A DNA stretch of 64,000 nt. It comes from Hysterangium stoloniferum. Lineage: Eukaryota > Basidiomycota > Agaricomycetes > Hysterangiales > Hysterangiaceae. The stretch covers positions 35,593-99,592 of the forward strand of contig WHVD01000240.1 in NCBI GenBank assembly GCA_015178975.1. Direction: 5' to 3'. A program made the position numbers and the translations under genes. Numbering within the stretch: position 1 is the stretch's first letter; each line of letters starts with the position of its first letter. The notes under the pieces were generated by a model. The model searched no databases. It was not told the origin of the DNA and was given only the letters and a program-made list of their open reading frames with translations. Shown here piece by piece: positions 1 to 11,703 of this stretch.

Positions 1-2165
1 GTTGTGATTGGGTGAGAAGTAATGCCCGCCATGCATTTAGTATTGGAGCCTAAAGGATTCTTAATGTACGTGTCAATCACATGGTAACAACATAGCTCAC
101 CGGGATATCGCCGTCCTGTCCTAAAGGCGCCTTTTCTACAGCTTGTTTCCAGATAGAAAATAGAACATCCCAGTACCGAACAACCTCATCCTCCTTTAGA
201 GGAGTGATTTGCCGGATCATAGCGGTTTTATCCACGCAACTCCTAACAAAATCGACCAGGTTTTTCGATTCCGCACGTAAGAGGGTTCCGTCAAACAATA
301 ACCCGGTCAGAAGGGAGTGTTCTTCCCACGTATCATCAGATATATTTTCGAGGGAGGTGCCAACACGCGAAAGGAGTTGTTCAAGAACATCAACTGCCTC
401 CTCGCATGTCTTTCCACCTTTCTCAATCATCTGGCTTACAACCTGCAACGCGTCTGAAAGTCGTTTCGCTCTGATGTCCTCTTGACCGACGAGTGCACCC
501 ACGATGGAAATGCCTATTGCACCATCGACAAGCTGCCGCACGACCTTCCAACCTGAGTTTTTATTTTGATCAGTATGGACTTCTTCATCGCTCTTATCAA
601 GCTGTACACAGGCCCAGACGAGCGAACGCCACACCAGACCAGATGCAGCACGGATAGTGGTGCGCTTGTGCGACATGGCAGTTTGTAGGTGGCCAAGTGT
701 GAATTTGAGCGTCCGCGACTGCGTGAGTGCGTTGGTGCTGCTCAAGACGATAACGGCAGCAATGACGCTGAGAGCCCATGTGGGAGATGCAGCAGCATGT
801 GTGGCCACTTTTACTTCGAAGCATTGTCTGAAGGCTCTTGTGATGGGTGAAATGTCCTGGAGAGTTTTACGCGTTTGATTTTGTGCTTCCAGATAAGCAG
901 TGGTGGCATGCGCGAGAGAGGCTCCGACAGAAACGGGAGATGAGCACCGAGCGAAAGCGAATGCTATAGATAAGAGAGCATGTGCGGCTTCGACGCGCAA
1001 GCTTAAGTTGGAGTTTGTGAGGTTGGCAAAGACTGATGGCAGGATTTCGGCAAAAGGTACTAAGAATATGTCAGATTGGTTAAACATCAGGGTAGCAACT
1101 GCCTTTAGTCAAACAGATGAGCCACGGTGATAAATATTCTGCGAATGTTTGACATACCTTAAGTCCGTCGGACGCCGCGCCGTTTTTTCCTTGCCTGCCA
1201 AGTTCCCCATCGATACCACGGCGGATTGCATATGCAATACGGTCTGCCGCAGGGGCAAGAACTGCTGTAGGTAGGAGCTGCACTTGAAGCGTCCACACCG
1301 AAAGTTGCCATGTTTTCCGGGCGTTCGGTGTCGGGAGAGACGTTGCAAGTGGGATTGCAAGAATGGCTGTTAAGATGTCACCGAGTTGTTCATCTGAATG
1401 GCATTAGCAGGGTAGAAGGTCATATATATGCCACATACCTGTGAAAATAGAGTATACAGCGGGAACAACGGCAATATTTGAAAAGCAGCGTAATGCAGCA
1501 TGACAAACATTGCAGAGATCACGAGCGTGTTTCACCTCTTGTTCAGTAAAGCCGCGTTTCTTTATGCTTCCAACGGAAGACGGCGACGACCAAGGTGAGT
1601 CGCTGGATGGTGGGGTCGACGGCGCAGACTGAGGATCGGTAAAAGCGCGTCCTATGTCCCTATGAAACACCTGAACCAATTGCTCGCTATGCTCTTTCAG
1701 TGGCTCGAGGGCAGGAATAGGCCCATAGATATCGAGCATTGCAGCTGTCTTCGTCCTGAGACGCGCCGAAAGAACAGAATACGCCTCAGTTAGGTCTGTG
1801 AGCGTGATTTTCCGATCCATTCCAGGTCTAAGAGACGCGACGAGTGTGGAAATAGGCGAGTTTAGATATAGCGGGTGATGCAATGGGTCTTCAGGCTCCG
1901 GGGTAGCCTCACGCGTCGGATGTTCTGGAGTCATGAGGTAAGACATGGTGACCTTTTTTAGGATAGATTTGGGAGGAGCTTTAACACAGCTGGAAGCTGG
2001 GAGCTCTCGTATGTGCTCAGAATATGCGTGTTGAAGGTTTTCTCGCGACCAGGCGATGCGGGGAGTACGCGATTTGAGCGAGCTTGATGGGGTGACGGGA
2101 TGAGGTGGTTGGTTCTCTTTGTCCTTGTAGATTGTACGGGGTGGTGTTGGAAGGCTCATACTCAT
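1..2165 (-). CDS. rif1: Rif1-like telomere/replication-timing protein, 5' part
   Basis: Rif1 is a nuclear HEAT/ARM-repeat protein that restrains origin firing by recruiting protein phosphatase 1, and acts in telomere and break-end control. Exons placed by splice sites: 2165-1439, 1393-1158, 1102-101, 49-<1; phases agree at every junction, and the gene continues past the left edge. Start chosen at the first ATG (2165); the frame is open a little further upstream without an ATG. The N-terminus is a disordered Ser/Pro-rich tail with a KEN motif (residues 16-18), an RVxF-type RIAW (36-39) and SILK (67-70). Exons 2-3 read as helical repeats, with WQLSVWTLQVQLLP, IRRGIDGELGRQG and FAEILPSVFANL, which I recognise as the fungal Rif1 N-terminal domain. 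The C-terminal part is outside the window. Family call is from recognition of the motifs, not a search. Confidence 0.8.
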
Positions 2166-2599
2166 TGCTTCAGCAACGGAAACAAGGTTGGTCGCGGTCA
2201 AAAGTCACAGACCGTGATTGTCACCTTTTTAAGTGGGACACCAACGCGTTCCATTTAAAGTTCTTTGATTATTGTTATTTTCACTTGTGGTGTGCTATGG
2301 ACGCGTCACGCTTAACTCCCATACACACGGGTTACTTAAAGATCATAGGATGGGACAGGAAAACATGGAATATGCGTAAAAAAATCGTGACAGGTCGTAA
2401 AAGGTCATGATGGGAAATAAGTAAGAGAGACGGGTCAAGAACTGGATGATGAAGTCTAGTACGAAGCTCTCAATTGGTGGTCTTGCCAGTGATTAAAGTG
2501 GCCATGTAAGCTATTATGATGAACTTGAAGATAGGAAGAATATGGAGAAATAAGGAATAATCAGACAACATGCAAGAAAAAAACCAGAAACATTCATCG
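2166..2599. promoter_or_regulatory. Upstream region of the Rif1-like gene with two MCB-type boxes
   Basis: This 434-bp stretch separates the Rif1-like start codon from the 3' end of the next minus-strand gene. It holds two perfect ACGCGT sites (2244-2249 and 2301-2306), about 80 and 140 bp upstream of the ATG. ACGCGT is the MluI cell-cycle box bound by MBF-type factors at G1/S genes in ascomycete yeasts; use of the same site here is inferred. No other gene is visible in it. Confidence 0.45.
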
Positions 2600-3203
2600 T
2601 CATGTATTTCTTTCCCCAGAAGATGAACCTGGCCTGCTGCCAGATCGATTGGGCAAAAGGATACTTTCGCTTTGTCCTCTCGGTCGCCCGGTAACGTCTG
2701 TTGCTTTGCTAGCCTTGGAGACACCAAGCGACGAGTCATCCTTTGAGGGTCGCGAAAAGAAGTCGTCATCTGGCTCTGGCTCGTATGGTGATGAATCCGA
2801 ATTGATCTACGGAAATATCAGAATATAAGCCATTGTCACACGCCAGAAAGCCAGACAGACGATTGCAACATACCCATCTTCCTAGCTCTTCGCTCAATCT
2901 CTGCTCGTCCTCTTCGCTTAGTTGGAGATCCTTGCCTTTCTCAGCGTGTAGCCGCAGTAAGTCACTCAGGCTCTTACGCCCTTTGGCCCCTCCAGGTGTA
3001 CCATCATTATCTTGGTCTATGCCATTCAAAACCATTATGCGTGGCCTGGATGGCGTTTTCGGTGGTTCAGACTCAACTCGCAAGTCAGATGCTGAACGGT
3101 CCCAGTCCTCTGACGTGGAGTTCGAGGAGTTTATCGACAGCTTTGACATTGATGCGTCGAGATGAGGGGTGGGGTGCCTGCTTGGTGAGGATTCCTCAGG
3201 CAT
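2600..3203 (-). CDS. Small acidic protein with a conserved SLSDLL..W core, function unknown
   Basis: Two exons, 3203-2874 and 2806-2600, joined at TGG|GTATGT and TAG|ATC, give a 178-residue protein with a clean stop. The first third is Ser/Pro-rich and low complexity. The central block (about residues 75-120) contains KGRKSLSDLLRLHAEKG, a charged helix ending in LGRW, then INSDSSPYEPEPDDDFF after the intron; the tail is Ser/Gly/Arg-rich. I have the impression that this block is a conserved small basidiomycete family, but I cannot name a function. No signal peptide or membrane segment. It is one of four genes in a row on this strand, and its upstream region also carries ACGCGT sites. Confidence 0.7.
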
Positions 3204-3389
3204 TGTAGTTGTCTATGGCGAGTGTGGCAATATAAAGAGGGAAAAACTAGTTTTCGGCGCGTGTGCTATAAAGAAAGTCGGGTATACGCGCGTCCGCGAT
3301 TATTGAAAGAGATGGAGTGTCAATTTGATGTAAGTTTTATATGATAAAAGGAAACCCAAGGTCTCAGGAGGACACTTCGGTTGGCGTGG

Positions 3390-3634
3390 ACGCGTGAAAT
3401 GATCGACGCGTTGGGGCTTGTTTGGTACAAGGGCGCTTCCTGTTATTATATCCAGAAACGGACAACGCGAAACAACATTTACACGGTTCATAATCTATTA
3501 TTCCGGCAAAAGTCTGTGGTATAACTTGAAGTATATAAACGATATATGGCTTGTTAAGGTGTAAAACAAGTATGAAAGAAATATCAAAGTCCATATCTCT
3601 GGGGTGGGGTATATTGAGAACGTTGAGAACGCGT
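3390..3634. promoter_or_regulatory. Three MCB-type ACGCGT boxes upstream of the small acidic protein
   Basis: Perfect ACGCGT hexamers lie at 3390-3395, 3406-3411 and 3629-3634, in the 468-bp gap between this gene's start (3203) and the 3' end of the secreted-protein gene (3672). The closest pair is about 190-200 bp upstream of the ATG. The rest of the gap holds nothing I recognise. Function as G1/S elements is inferred from yeast MBF sites. Confidence 0.4.
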
Positions 3635-3671
3635 TGTTTGCGAGTCCGTGGTCTCTACCCATCACGGAGAA

Positions 3672-5173
3672 TTAGAAACGAGCCAAAGTGACCGCCAGTA
3701 CCACTCCAAGTAAACTGGTTAGGCATGCTCCAATTTTAACTGTCGTTGCACCACTACTTTTGCTGGGTGTCGGCGATCCTGTGCCACTTGCAGCCGCACC
3801 GGTAGCTGAGCCTGTACTCGACACGCCAGTGCCATTGGGTGTCGTGCTGTTCGTGGAAACTGCTGGCAAGTTCTGCACATTAATCTTGCTCCATGTCGCT
3901 GATCGGCTTTGAGTAGCATCCCCGGGGGTATAAGGGAGGAAGAAGATGCCACCATTCGAGTTGAGCTGGACTAGCGCATTGATTGACGCAGCATATGTGC
4001 TCGTGGTTTTATCGGAAGGCCCGACAAGAGGGAGAGTTGAATTGTTCTATGATATGAATAAGATAATGTTATAGGGTGCCATGGAATAAAACAGACTTCA
4101 ACATTGATCACGTATGTTGCACTACCATCATCGGGAATAAAAGCAAATTCCTCTTGAACCTACTCACTCGTCACTTAAATAAAACATAATAAAGGGGGAA
4201 AAGGGCGAGCTTACACCGGAGTCTTTAAAGAACGAAGCCGTCTGCCCATGGCTGACAGGGAAGGGGTCTCCGCTACCAGAGACGGGGTAACTTTGTGGAT
4301 CAGGTTGGAAGAACGAGACTAACGAACAACCATATGAATATCCAAATATCTACTACCTTTAAAATAATACCTCACAGTGAATAACAAATATCTGTGCAGT
4401 ACCCGGTTGACTATTGGGAACTCCAATAAAGTGGATGTGATTCTGGGCAAGGGCCATCGTAGGTTTGTAGTTGACGACATCGAATGACGGGTTGGTAGAT
4501 CCCTGCCATGATAAAGCAGTGCTATTGGCGGTGATCTGTGAACCCATGTCCAAGAAAGCCATCTGGCCATTAGTCAAAGCATCTTTGAGAAAAGGTTAGC
4601 TTATAGCAATGAGGGATAGTCTGGAGTGTGGACCAACAGAATACGTTCGTATCATGATCAAGTATCGCCACAAGCTGGGTTGGATCTGGCCCGCCAGAGT
4701 TTACAGATTGTGTAGACCATGAATTGTCACCAGCATTGAAGATGTGAACCGCGGAAGGATTGGACTGGTCGCCGTCCAGAACGTAAATTGCATTGAAGAA
4801 CTGCGCGAGGTAGCAGGTCGTTTGTTGACCGTCAAAAGGACTGATATTCAGCAGTAAGTTCGAACACTGGCGTCACAAAACATGATAAAGTAAACGCACG
4901 GTCGACCGGTTGTCGTGATTTCGGTTCCAGTGACAGCTGAGTGGTATTGTGTAAACCTTAAAGGTTCCAAGGAAAGGCGAAGAAAAACACACCGGAGGAC
5001 CATTTATCTTGAGTGCCCAACTGGAAATCTTTTCCTCCAAAACCAAATGCGTAGAGATTGAATTTGGCGTCGAAGGCCACACAAGGTCTCGCTTCAACCT
5101 CGGTTGCAAAAAGGGCCGCCGCCAGGAAAGTTATTAAGAATCGAAAAGGCTTGTTAGTAAAGAACGTAGGCAT
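3672..5173 (-). CDS. Secreted protein with kelch-like repeats and a GPI-type C-terminus
   Basis: Seven exons were placed: 5173-4993, 4936-4900, 4840-4638, 4582-4376, 4318-4215, 4159-4097, 4046-3672. They give 389 residues with consistent phases. The N-terminus is a signal peptide (about 1-28: basic start, then FLITFLAAALFA). The body has W- and G-rich beta-type segments such as DNSWSTQ and LDHDTNVFYALTNGQ, which look like beta-propeller blades, plus several N-x-S/T sites. The C-terminus is Ser/Thr/Gly-rich followed by a hydrophobic tail, as expected for a GPI anchor or cell-wall protein. The donor of intron 3 (GTTGGT) and of intron 1 (GTGTGT) are weak, so those boundaries are the least certain. 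No catalytic residues can be named; the role is unknown but the protein should be at the cell surface. Confidence 0.7.
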
Positions 5174-5519
5174 GGCTCGATGTGAGCTAAAGTTGGAACT
5201 GTAGAACACATTTGTCGGGTTTATGTAATTTTAGTGATGGGTCGGTGTCACGCGTTACCAGGAAAGCTCCACATCGTAACTATGTACAAATTCACAATTG
5301 GGGAACGTTACTTCACGGTGTTATTATCTACTCATAAAGAAAAGGCTGCACTATAAGAAATTTCTGCAATGTAAAGAGGGCGTGCTGTGTCGTAAAGCGT
5401 ACAGGGAACGATATGAGTAACATAAAAGATAAAGTTCAATGAAATATTATGTCATCCCTTGTCAATATTGCCGTTGAGTCTACTAAGTAATTGGCCTCAG
5501 TTGGAGAAGAACAACGAAC
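5174..5519. other. Intergenic gap
   Basis: 346 bp between the start of the secreted-protein gene and the stop of the membrane-protein gene. It must contain the promoter of the former. I see no clear TATA box, repeat or ORF. Confidence 0.5.
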
Positions 5520-6368
5520 TTAGAACAGGACTCTTTCGCCAGTGAATGTGGCATGATCCTCCAATCCTTTGTGAACATCCGCCTTTTCATAACTTCGTGA
5601 AAGCGATGATTCTAATTCCAGACCTCGATTCCCAAGTATTCCGCTCCCCTGACTTTGCTTATATATATATGGGCTTCGTACAACAATAGGAGGCGGGAAC
5701 GTCAGAAGCGTCGACAGCACGGGCAAGGGCAACAGTGGTTCCATCTGTGGACGAGAGAATACCCCAGCTGAGTGGGAGTGACGCATGCACTGGGCTATCC
5801 TTGGTGAAGACCAGAAGCACAGTGATTCACTGGCCGTCGAAAAGGTGTCATGATTGAAATTTGCATCGTCAGCACCTACAAGACCGTTAAGAAAGTCTGA
5901 AGGAGAAGGACCGATCCGCCTTGTAGACTTTAGGGTATAGTTCTCTTCATAACCATCTATCGTAAACGAGTCATATGCCTTCGGGAGATTGCCGATTGCA
6001 TTTGACAGCTGCGTTGAAGTAATTGATATTCGACAAGATTCTACCTCTGAGCCAGACGAAGAGGGGTAATTGGGACAATGGCGGATGAGGATGCTTTTCA
6101 GAGGAACAGCAGGTGGCGTTACATGGATCGCAATCTTTTGTTTTCGTCTAAACCATTGACATGATCTGGATCTTTTTTTCGCAAAGAAAAAACGACGGAA
6201 AATCATAAATAAAACGGCTGACACGGATAATAGAATCCCTCCCAAGGTTCCAGCAGCAACAATAGAAACAGTTCCATATTGATTGACGAAGACATGCGAC
6301 GGATCGTCTTCATTAGTTGGAGGGAAGTTCAAGGTGATGTGTTGCGAGATAAATGCTTCCAAAGGCAT
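5520..6368 (-). CDS. Single-pass membrane protein, function unknown
   Basis: An intronless frame of 282 codons starting at an ATG. Residues 1-30 lack a signal peptide. A hydrophobic stretch at about 32-58 (VSIVAAGTLGGILLSVSAVL) is followed at once by a strongly basic segment (FFFAKKRSRS), so the long C-terminal part (about 220 residues, Ser-rich, low complexity) should face the cytosol. This layout is common among fungal wall-sensor-like and adhesin-tail proteins, but the extracellular part here is only about 30 residues and nothing identifies a family. An upstream exon encoding an ectodomain cannot be excluded. A TATA-like box lies about 310 bp upstream. Confidence 0.55.
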   Translation of the reverse strand: MPLEAFISQHITLNFPPTNEDDPSHVFVNQYGTVSIVAAGTLGGILLSVSAVLFMIFRRFFFAKKRSRSCQWFRRKQKIAIHVTPPAVPLKSILIRHCPNYPSSSGSEVESCRISITSTQLSNAIGNLPKAYDSFTIDGYEENYTLKSTRRIGPSPSDFLNGLVGADDANFNHDTFSTASESLCFWSSPRIAQCMRHSHSAGVFSRPQMEPLLPLPVLSTLLTFPPPIVVRSPYIYKQSQGSGILGNRGLELESSLSRSYEKADVHKGLEDHATFTGERVLF

Positions 6369-7691
6369 AGAGGAGCTATATGAAGGCAGTGTATGGTTGG
6401 ATTGATTTTCTTCTATGTTTCTGGCTTTGATTTCGGAGATAATTCTGTTTTGGTATTCAGACGGTATATAAGAGTATTCCGTGAGCTATCGGGGGTTGCG
6501 AGAGTTTATTTGTAGCAGAAAAACCGATGTAGATCGCTCGGCACTGTCTGCAACAAGGATCCTGGTCTACGTGACGTAGACGAGTGGTCAGATTCTTCTC
6601 GTGAAAGCTCGAGCCCGAAAGTACATGAAAACTGGGATAAAGACGCGTTTGTGATGATAAAGAATGTGAGGAAAGGCCCTTTTATATACTGGACTCGGTA
6701 TTAATTTGCGATATTTTAGCGCTTTCTTATAGTAGAACAGATCTCCAATTGTATTCCTCTTCTGATAGAATCTATTTGATATAATGATAGAAAAGTTTCT
6801 AAAATTATAAACATAATGTATGCCAAGAGAGATAATCGAAAAAAGCTCAGTGGGTCTCGCGGGGAAAAAGCGGGCCAGAAGTATTTATTTACGCGTAGGA
6901 CACACCATCAGGAAAATGGAAAACAGGCAGCTGCCCTAGCTAGCTCATGTAATACGGCTAGTTAGTATAGTTACTGAACGGTATTTTTTTTTTACCACGA
7001 GTTAGTGTATACTAGCTATCTCGGGGGTCTGCTATCTACATCAGGAAAACGGGGTGCGTTAATAAGTCATATACAACTCCGACTGACACCCATCTCATTG
7101 TAGGAAGTTAGTGTACTTAAATCAAGTATTGGACGATGAAAAATAAACCGATAGGTGAATGTGATAAGCACACATACCTTGATACGGGTAGGCTGTGACC
7201 TACGTTTCCAGTCACATCCTCATTACACACACACAACACAAGACTCTACTTGGCTTGACGACAGCGACTGCTGTATTGCAAGACGACTGGCTCACCATTA
7301 GGGCTATCCTACCAATTTTGCAACACTTGCCTGTGATTCCCTTTGCAAGATAATGATGGATGGATCGGTAGGTCTTGCTCACACTGCACCTGTAAAATGC
7401 ATAAGTCTACAATTACTTTCTACTTATTTTATCTCTCTTATTATTAACCATCTAGTTAAGGACATGTCTTCGATGCAGCAATGACCAACAAAAGGTATTT
7501 CTTCAGGGTCACTGCTGTCCATTCTGGCATGAATGAGGCTCTAAAGCCAAGCAAACCATGGAATTGAAGGCTGGGCCCCTCACTGCATTTCCAAATGGTG
7601 TAACTATGAAGACTACTGCTCTACCAGCTGTTCAAAGCCCCCCTTGAGTTTCATCCATTCACAAGGTGATGCTTCACCTCCCACCTCTTTC
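6369..7691. other. AT-rich intergenic DNA before the transposon cluster
   Basis: About 1.3 kb without a supported gene. It contains T and CA runs and a few short inverted words around 6950-7020. The last part (7240-7691) is less AT-rich and could be an old element remnant, but I cannot assign it. Confidence 0.4.
6678..6690 (-). promoter_or_regulatory. TATA-like box upstream of the membrane-protein gene
   Basis: On the minus strand this reads TATATAAAAGGGCC, a good TATA consensus, about 310 bp upstream of the ATG at 6368. The long spacing would require a long 5' leader or an unseen upstream exon. Confidence 0.3.
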
Positions 7692-8973
7692 TGTGAAGAG
7701 TGGTGGAGGTTCTAACTGTTCTATATATGAAGAATATCGACTGTTTAGGTACAACACGTAGTTGTATTGACTGTCTAAGTCTAGTACACACTGAACGAGT
7801 ATTGACTATTTAGTTCAATATGTCTGAGTGAAGTAACTATCTAAAGTAGAGTAGATAGCTAAAACAAATAAAGGGAATCGACTGTTAGGTGCGATTCTGA
7901 GTGACTGCTCAAGTGTAGAAAAGAATAACGAGAGTTGAATAATAGAGTAGTGCAGGTGTGGTCTGTGCGGATTGAGATATAGGTGGAGTTTTGACTGGCA
8001 CAGTTCAAAACTCTGATTGTGTAGATAGTTGAAGCCTGTCTGTGATGGTCAAGACGATACCCCAATCACAACTTACAGGATACTAACTGGGTGTCTGGGT
8101 AAGTGTAGAGGGTATGCATATATGCATAATTGGACTAAGGAATAATAGTTGGATTATAGTACTTTATTATTTATCTTTTATTTTCTTTCTTTACATTCTT
8201 TCTATATTTTGAGCATACCTTTATTTTGTAGTTCGAAGCTTTGTGTATACGTATGGGCGCTCTCGGCGCCAAAACGACAGACACTTTTTACCCAGCAGAC
8301 ACCACCTCGTAAACGACCCAGACGTCGAATAGCGAGAGGTGTCAAGGGTAACGTCTCAACTACCTATAAAGGTAGTATTCTCTCACATACTAACGTACTT
8401 TGGACTCGAACCACGAAGGTTGAGTTCCACTCTAAGGTCTTTGTGCTAGTCGACATTATAGTCGACTCGTGCTATTATCTCTTTACTCTAGATATTCAGC
8501 TTCGCGTTGATTATCTATTTTACATCTAGCTACGAGTTGTACCGTGAAGGTCAACTCTTTCATTCTTTCATTCTAGCCATCAAGAGCAACTGTACAGTTG
8601 CTCTTGTGACGCATAGCGTGTCTTCTTACTAGTACTGCTTGTCTAGTAATCTATGGTATTGTACTGTACGGTCAATACCTGCTAATAGTAGTTGAATAAA
8701 CACTATTCTTCGTATATCGAACGGTCAGAATCTATCGACTCTTCACAGTAAGTCGTGGTTGCGGGGTAAAAAGTGTCTGAGTTCTAATTACGGGTGCTAG
8801 AATACATGAGTCTGGCATGTATGCACCCACAAGAGTTGATGTACCGTATACATAGGTCGTCGAACTAATATAAGTGTATAATAGAATAGAGAGAAAGAAG
8901 AAATAATAATGGGAATATAGTATGGGCTTATCCAGACTATATTTCCTGAGCATATTTCACCATACCTCTCACA
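7692..8973 (-). repeat. 3' LTR (family B) of element B2, split by a solo family-A LTR
   Basis: Left end TGTGAAGAGTGG and right end ACCTCTCACA are the terminal sequences of the family-B LTR in reverse. Removing the inserted LTR at 8104-8747 and one GTAAG copy leaves about 630 bp, the family's usual length. A G-rich tract (reverse of GTGCCCCCCAGG at 8975-8986) abuts it on the ORF3 side, as expected of a polypurine tract, which fixes this as the 3' LTR. Confidence 0.85.
8104..8747 (+). repeat. Solo LTR, family A, inserted in the B2 3' LTR
   Basis: Runs from TGTAGAGGGTATGC to CGACTCTTCACA (644 bp) and is flanked by a perfect 5-bp duplication GTAAG (8099-8103 and 8748-8752). No internal coding part, so it is a solo LTR left by recombination. 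Contains the palindromes described under findings. Confidence 0.92.
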
Positions 8974-11393
8974 GTGCCCCCCAGGTTAAAGAGCTATGTC
9001 AAAGAAGGTGGCAAAGGACGCTTGGAACTCCTCCCCATGCATCTTGCGAGGAACGTAGTGACGGTGGGGCAGGAGTGAGAAGAGGCACGCAGCTTGCATC
9101 TCCACCAGAGGGAAGTCCTCCTGAGGTGTTGGAATCTGACAACAGATACTCCAACAGGTCAACTAGGTCGACAGCCGAGTGGATCGGCACGTGTTCAGGA
9201 AGGATACAGGAGGAGTCAACAAGCAGGGACTGAAACATGGAGAGCTCAACCCGCTTGATATCCTCTGCTAATTGCAGCTGTTCCTTAGGATTGTTGATGC
9301 ACAAGTAAAAGGTACCCATGCGATCCGACAATGTGAGAGATCCGCTATACCCTTGGATATGTCCTTTAAGAAGGGGGTGCCGCAAGGTTGGCCCCAGGTG
9401 CGTTAATGTGCGTCCCACTGTGAAAATGTCAGAGGGGTAGTTGATGGATACATGCATCCAACTGGTCTGTAAGAAATGAGCCAAGTCGGCTGTGTCCCGA
9501 GAGTGAGGGGGAGAGGGGGGCTGTGACGGGGGATGGCAAATGGGGACAGCCAGGAAAGGGTCAAGGGGCCCATCCACCAGAATGTCAGCCTTCCACTTCC
9601 CCTTCACTTTTTCACTTAAAGGGGGAGGCTCCTTGAAGACTTCCATGGCTGGGGGAGGTGCCTCAAGGACTTCTTCCATGACTGAGGAAGGCGGTGTGAG
9701 GATGTCCTGGACAGGATGATTGACATTCATCAGCACAGTATTGGGTTAATGAATGGGGCTCCCCAGAGAAATGCAAGGTGAGCAGGGAGAGGCGGGAGGT
9801 GGGCTCCGTGCTGGCAGGGGAATCAGGGAAGCATCTGACACCGCGGGGAAGATTGGCGCCGGGGTAGAGCAGGTGATGAGAAGGGGTTCAGGGGATGTGC
9901 AGAGGGGAGGGGTCGGCCACGGTGCTGGAGAGGGCTTGGGTGCAGGTGAAGGCAGTGGTATGAGGGAAGATTCTGCTGGGAGGAGGGGCAACGGTATGGG
10001 GGGAAGAGAAGGTGGATCAGTGGATGGTTCATGACCTCCTGGCAGCTCTGAAAAGGGTGTAAAGCGTTGCAGTGTGGGCATGGAAGAAACTGACGGAGGT
10101 GAAGGGAGATGAGTGGAGCTGGGCGGCATTGCAGGATCAGCTAGACGATACCCCCTCCAAACTCTGATGGAAGTTGGCAGTTTTCGTCATTGATTAGGGT
10201 CACTCGTGAAGAAGTGAATGTTGTCTGGAAGTAAAAACCCTTTGTGGCAATCAGCACTGAGGTACCTGCTGTCATAGGTGGGGTAGTGCGATCGGTCATC
10301 CTTCAAATCGGATGAGAAGTCGATGGGTCCCATCTGGTAGGTTCGTTCCTGAGGTCCACGTTGGGAAGGAGGTCTGGGAGGTAGTGTGACTCCATCCCCA
10401 CATCGCAATGCAATGCTTTGTAGCTTGATCCTCCGTACTTTGTCCCAATCGTAGAAGGTGACCCCGTTCTTTCCTTTCCTGCTTTTCTGTCCTACGCTCC
10501 GAACACATGGCGTATCCCCATCACTGCAATCTGTCTCAGTGAAATCTGTCCATTTATGGCCCGGGGGGGAGCGATGATTGAAGGGTTGCTGTTTCCTTCC
10601 ATTCTCCTCCATTCCTGCCATGTCTGCTTTGAGGGGACATTATCCCTAGCACCCTTTCGCTGTCCTTCTAAGTACTCCTCTCTCCTCTTTCTCTTGAGCG
10701 TTTTCAATTCCTCCTGAACCTGTGCAGAGAAAGCCTCAGACTGCCATTTCTTCCTGATCTCCTCCTCGGTGGAAGGGAGGATACTACGAGGGGGTGGGGG
10801 GGTTTCGCTCCATGTTCCCGAGGAAGCCCCCCAAGTACCAGAAGGCCAGGGTGTGGCTTTTGGAACGGGGTCCATCCACGTAGGGTATGTGGACAAAGAG
10901 GCTTCCCCCAGGCGCTCGACAATTTCTGTTCGAGGTGGTGGAGGAAGAGAAACCGTCATTTGAGGTCGAGGTATTCTTTTGAAATTGGGGAGCCGGGGTC
11001 TGGGGGAAGGTGTATATGGAGTGAAAGCAGTGCCACTTCCTGAGTTGGTGGAGGTGCCTGCTGTGTTGTTCTGCGAGGTGGGGTGCATCGACAATGGCAT
11101 CCCAGAATTACCCATACCCTGCTTGACATTTGCAGTACAAGACGATGTGGTAGAAGTATTAATAGGTTGGGGTTGTGGTATTCTTTTGAAGTTGGGGAAT
11201 TTGTGTTTGGGTTGGAGGATGGTCACACTTTATTGAATATACAAAATTTTACTGAATAATCCTCATATTTTCTAAGTGAGTCTATTCCTTCTGGCCATGA
11301 CGACTTATTCTATGAGTTTATATTTAATTACCTGAAATTTCATCTTTAAAATATGCATGTCCTTTTAAAATACACATAAATGATATAGTTACA

Positions 11394-11508
11394 CAAGATT
11401 ATTTGGGTCAACCTAGATTATTTGGGTTAACCTAGATTATTTGGGTTAACCTAGATCATTTGGGTTAAACAAGATCATTTGGGTTAAACAAGATTATTTG
11501 GGTTATGA
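11394..11508. repeat. 19-bp tandem repeat inside the MITE-like element
   Basis: About six tandem units of the type AGATTATTTGGGTTAACCT, with AACCT drifting to AAACA in the last units. Confidence 0.85.
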
Positions 11509-11703
11509 CTTAATCAAACTTTCAAATATATTTCATATAATTTAAATTTAGTTGGTTTAGAGAGTTAACCAGAACTATCTGGGGTACCAATCCCCATTGT
11601 GCAATTTATTCCAAAAGAATAATCTACAGACAATTGTTTGACTAAATTTGTCAGATATAGGATAAATATTAATATTTTTGCATTCTTCAGGGTGATACCT
11701 AAT

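Noticed and set aside
2105-2410. Plus-strand 101-codon frame over the Rif1 promoter
   Set aside because: Overlaps the Rif1 coding start on the other strand and has no features of its own.
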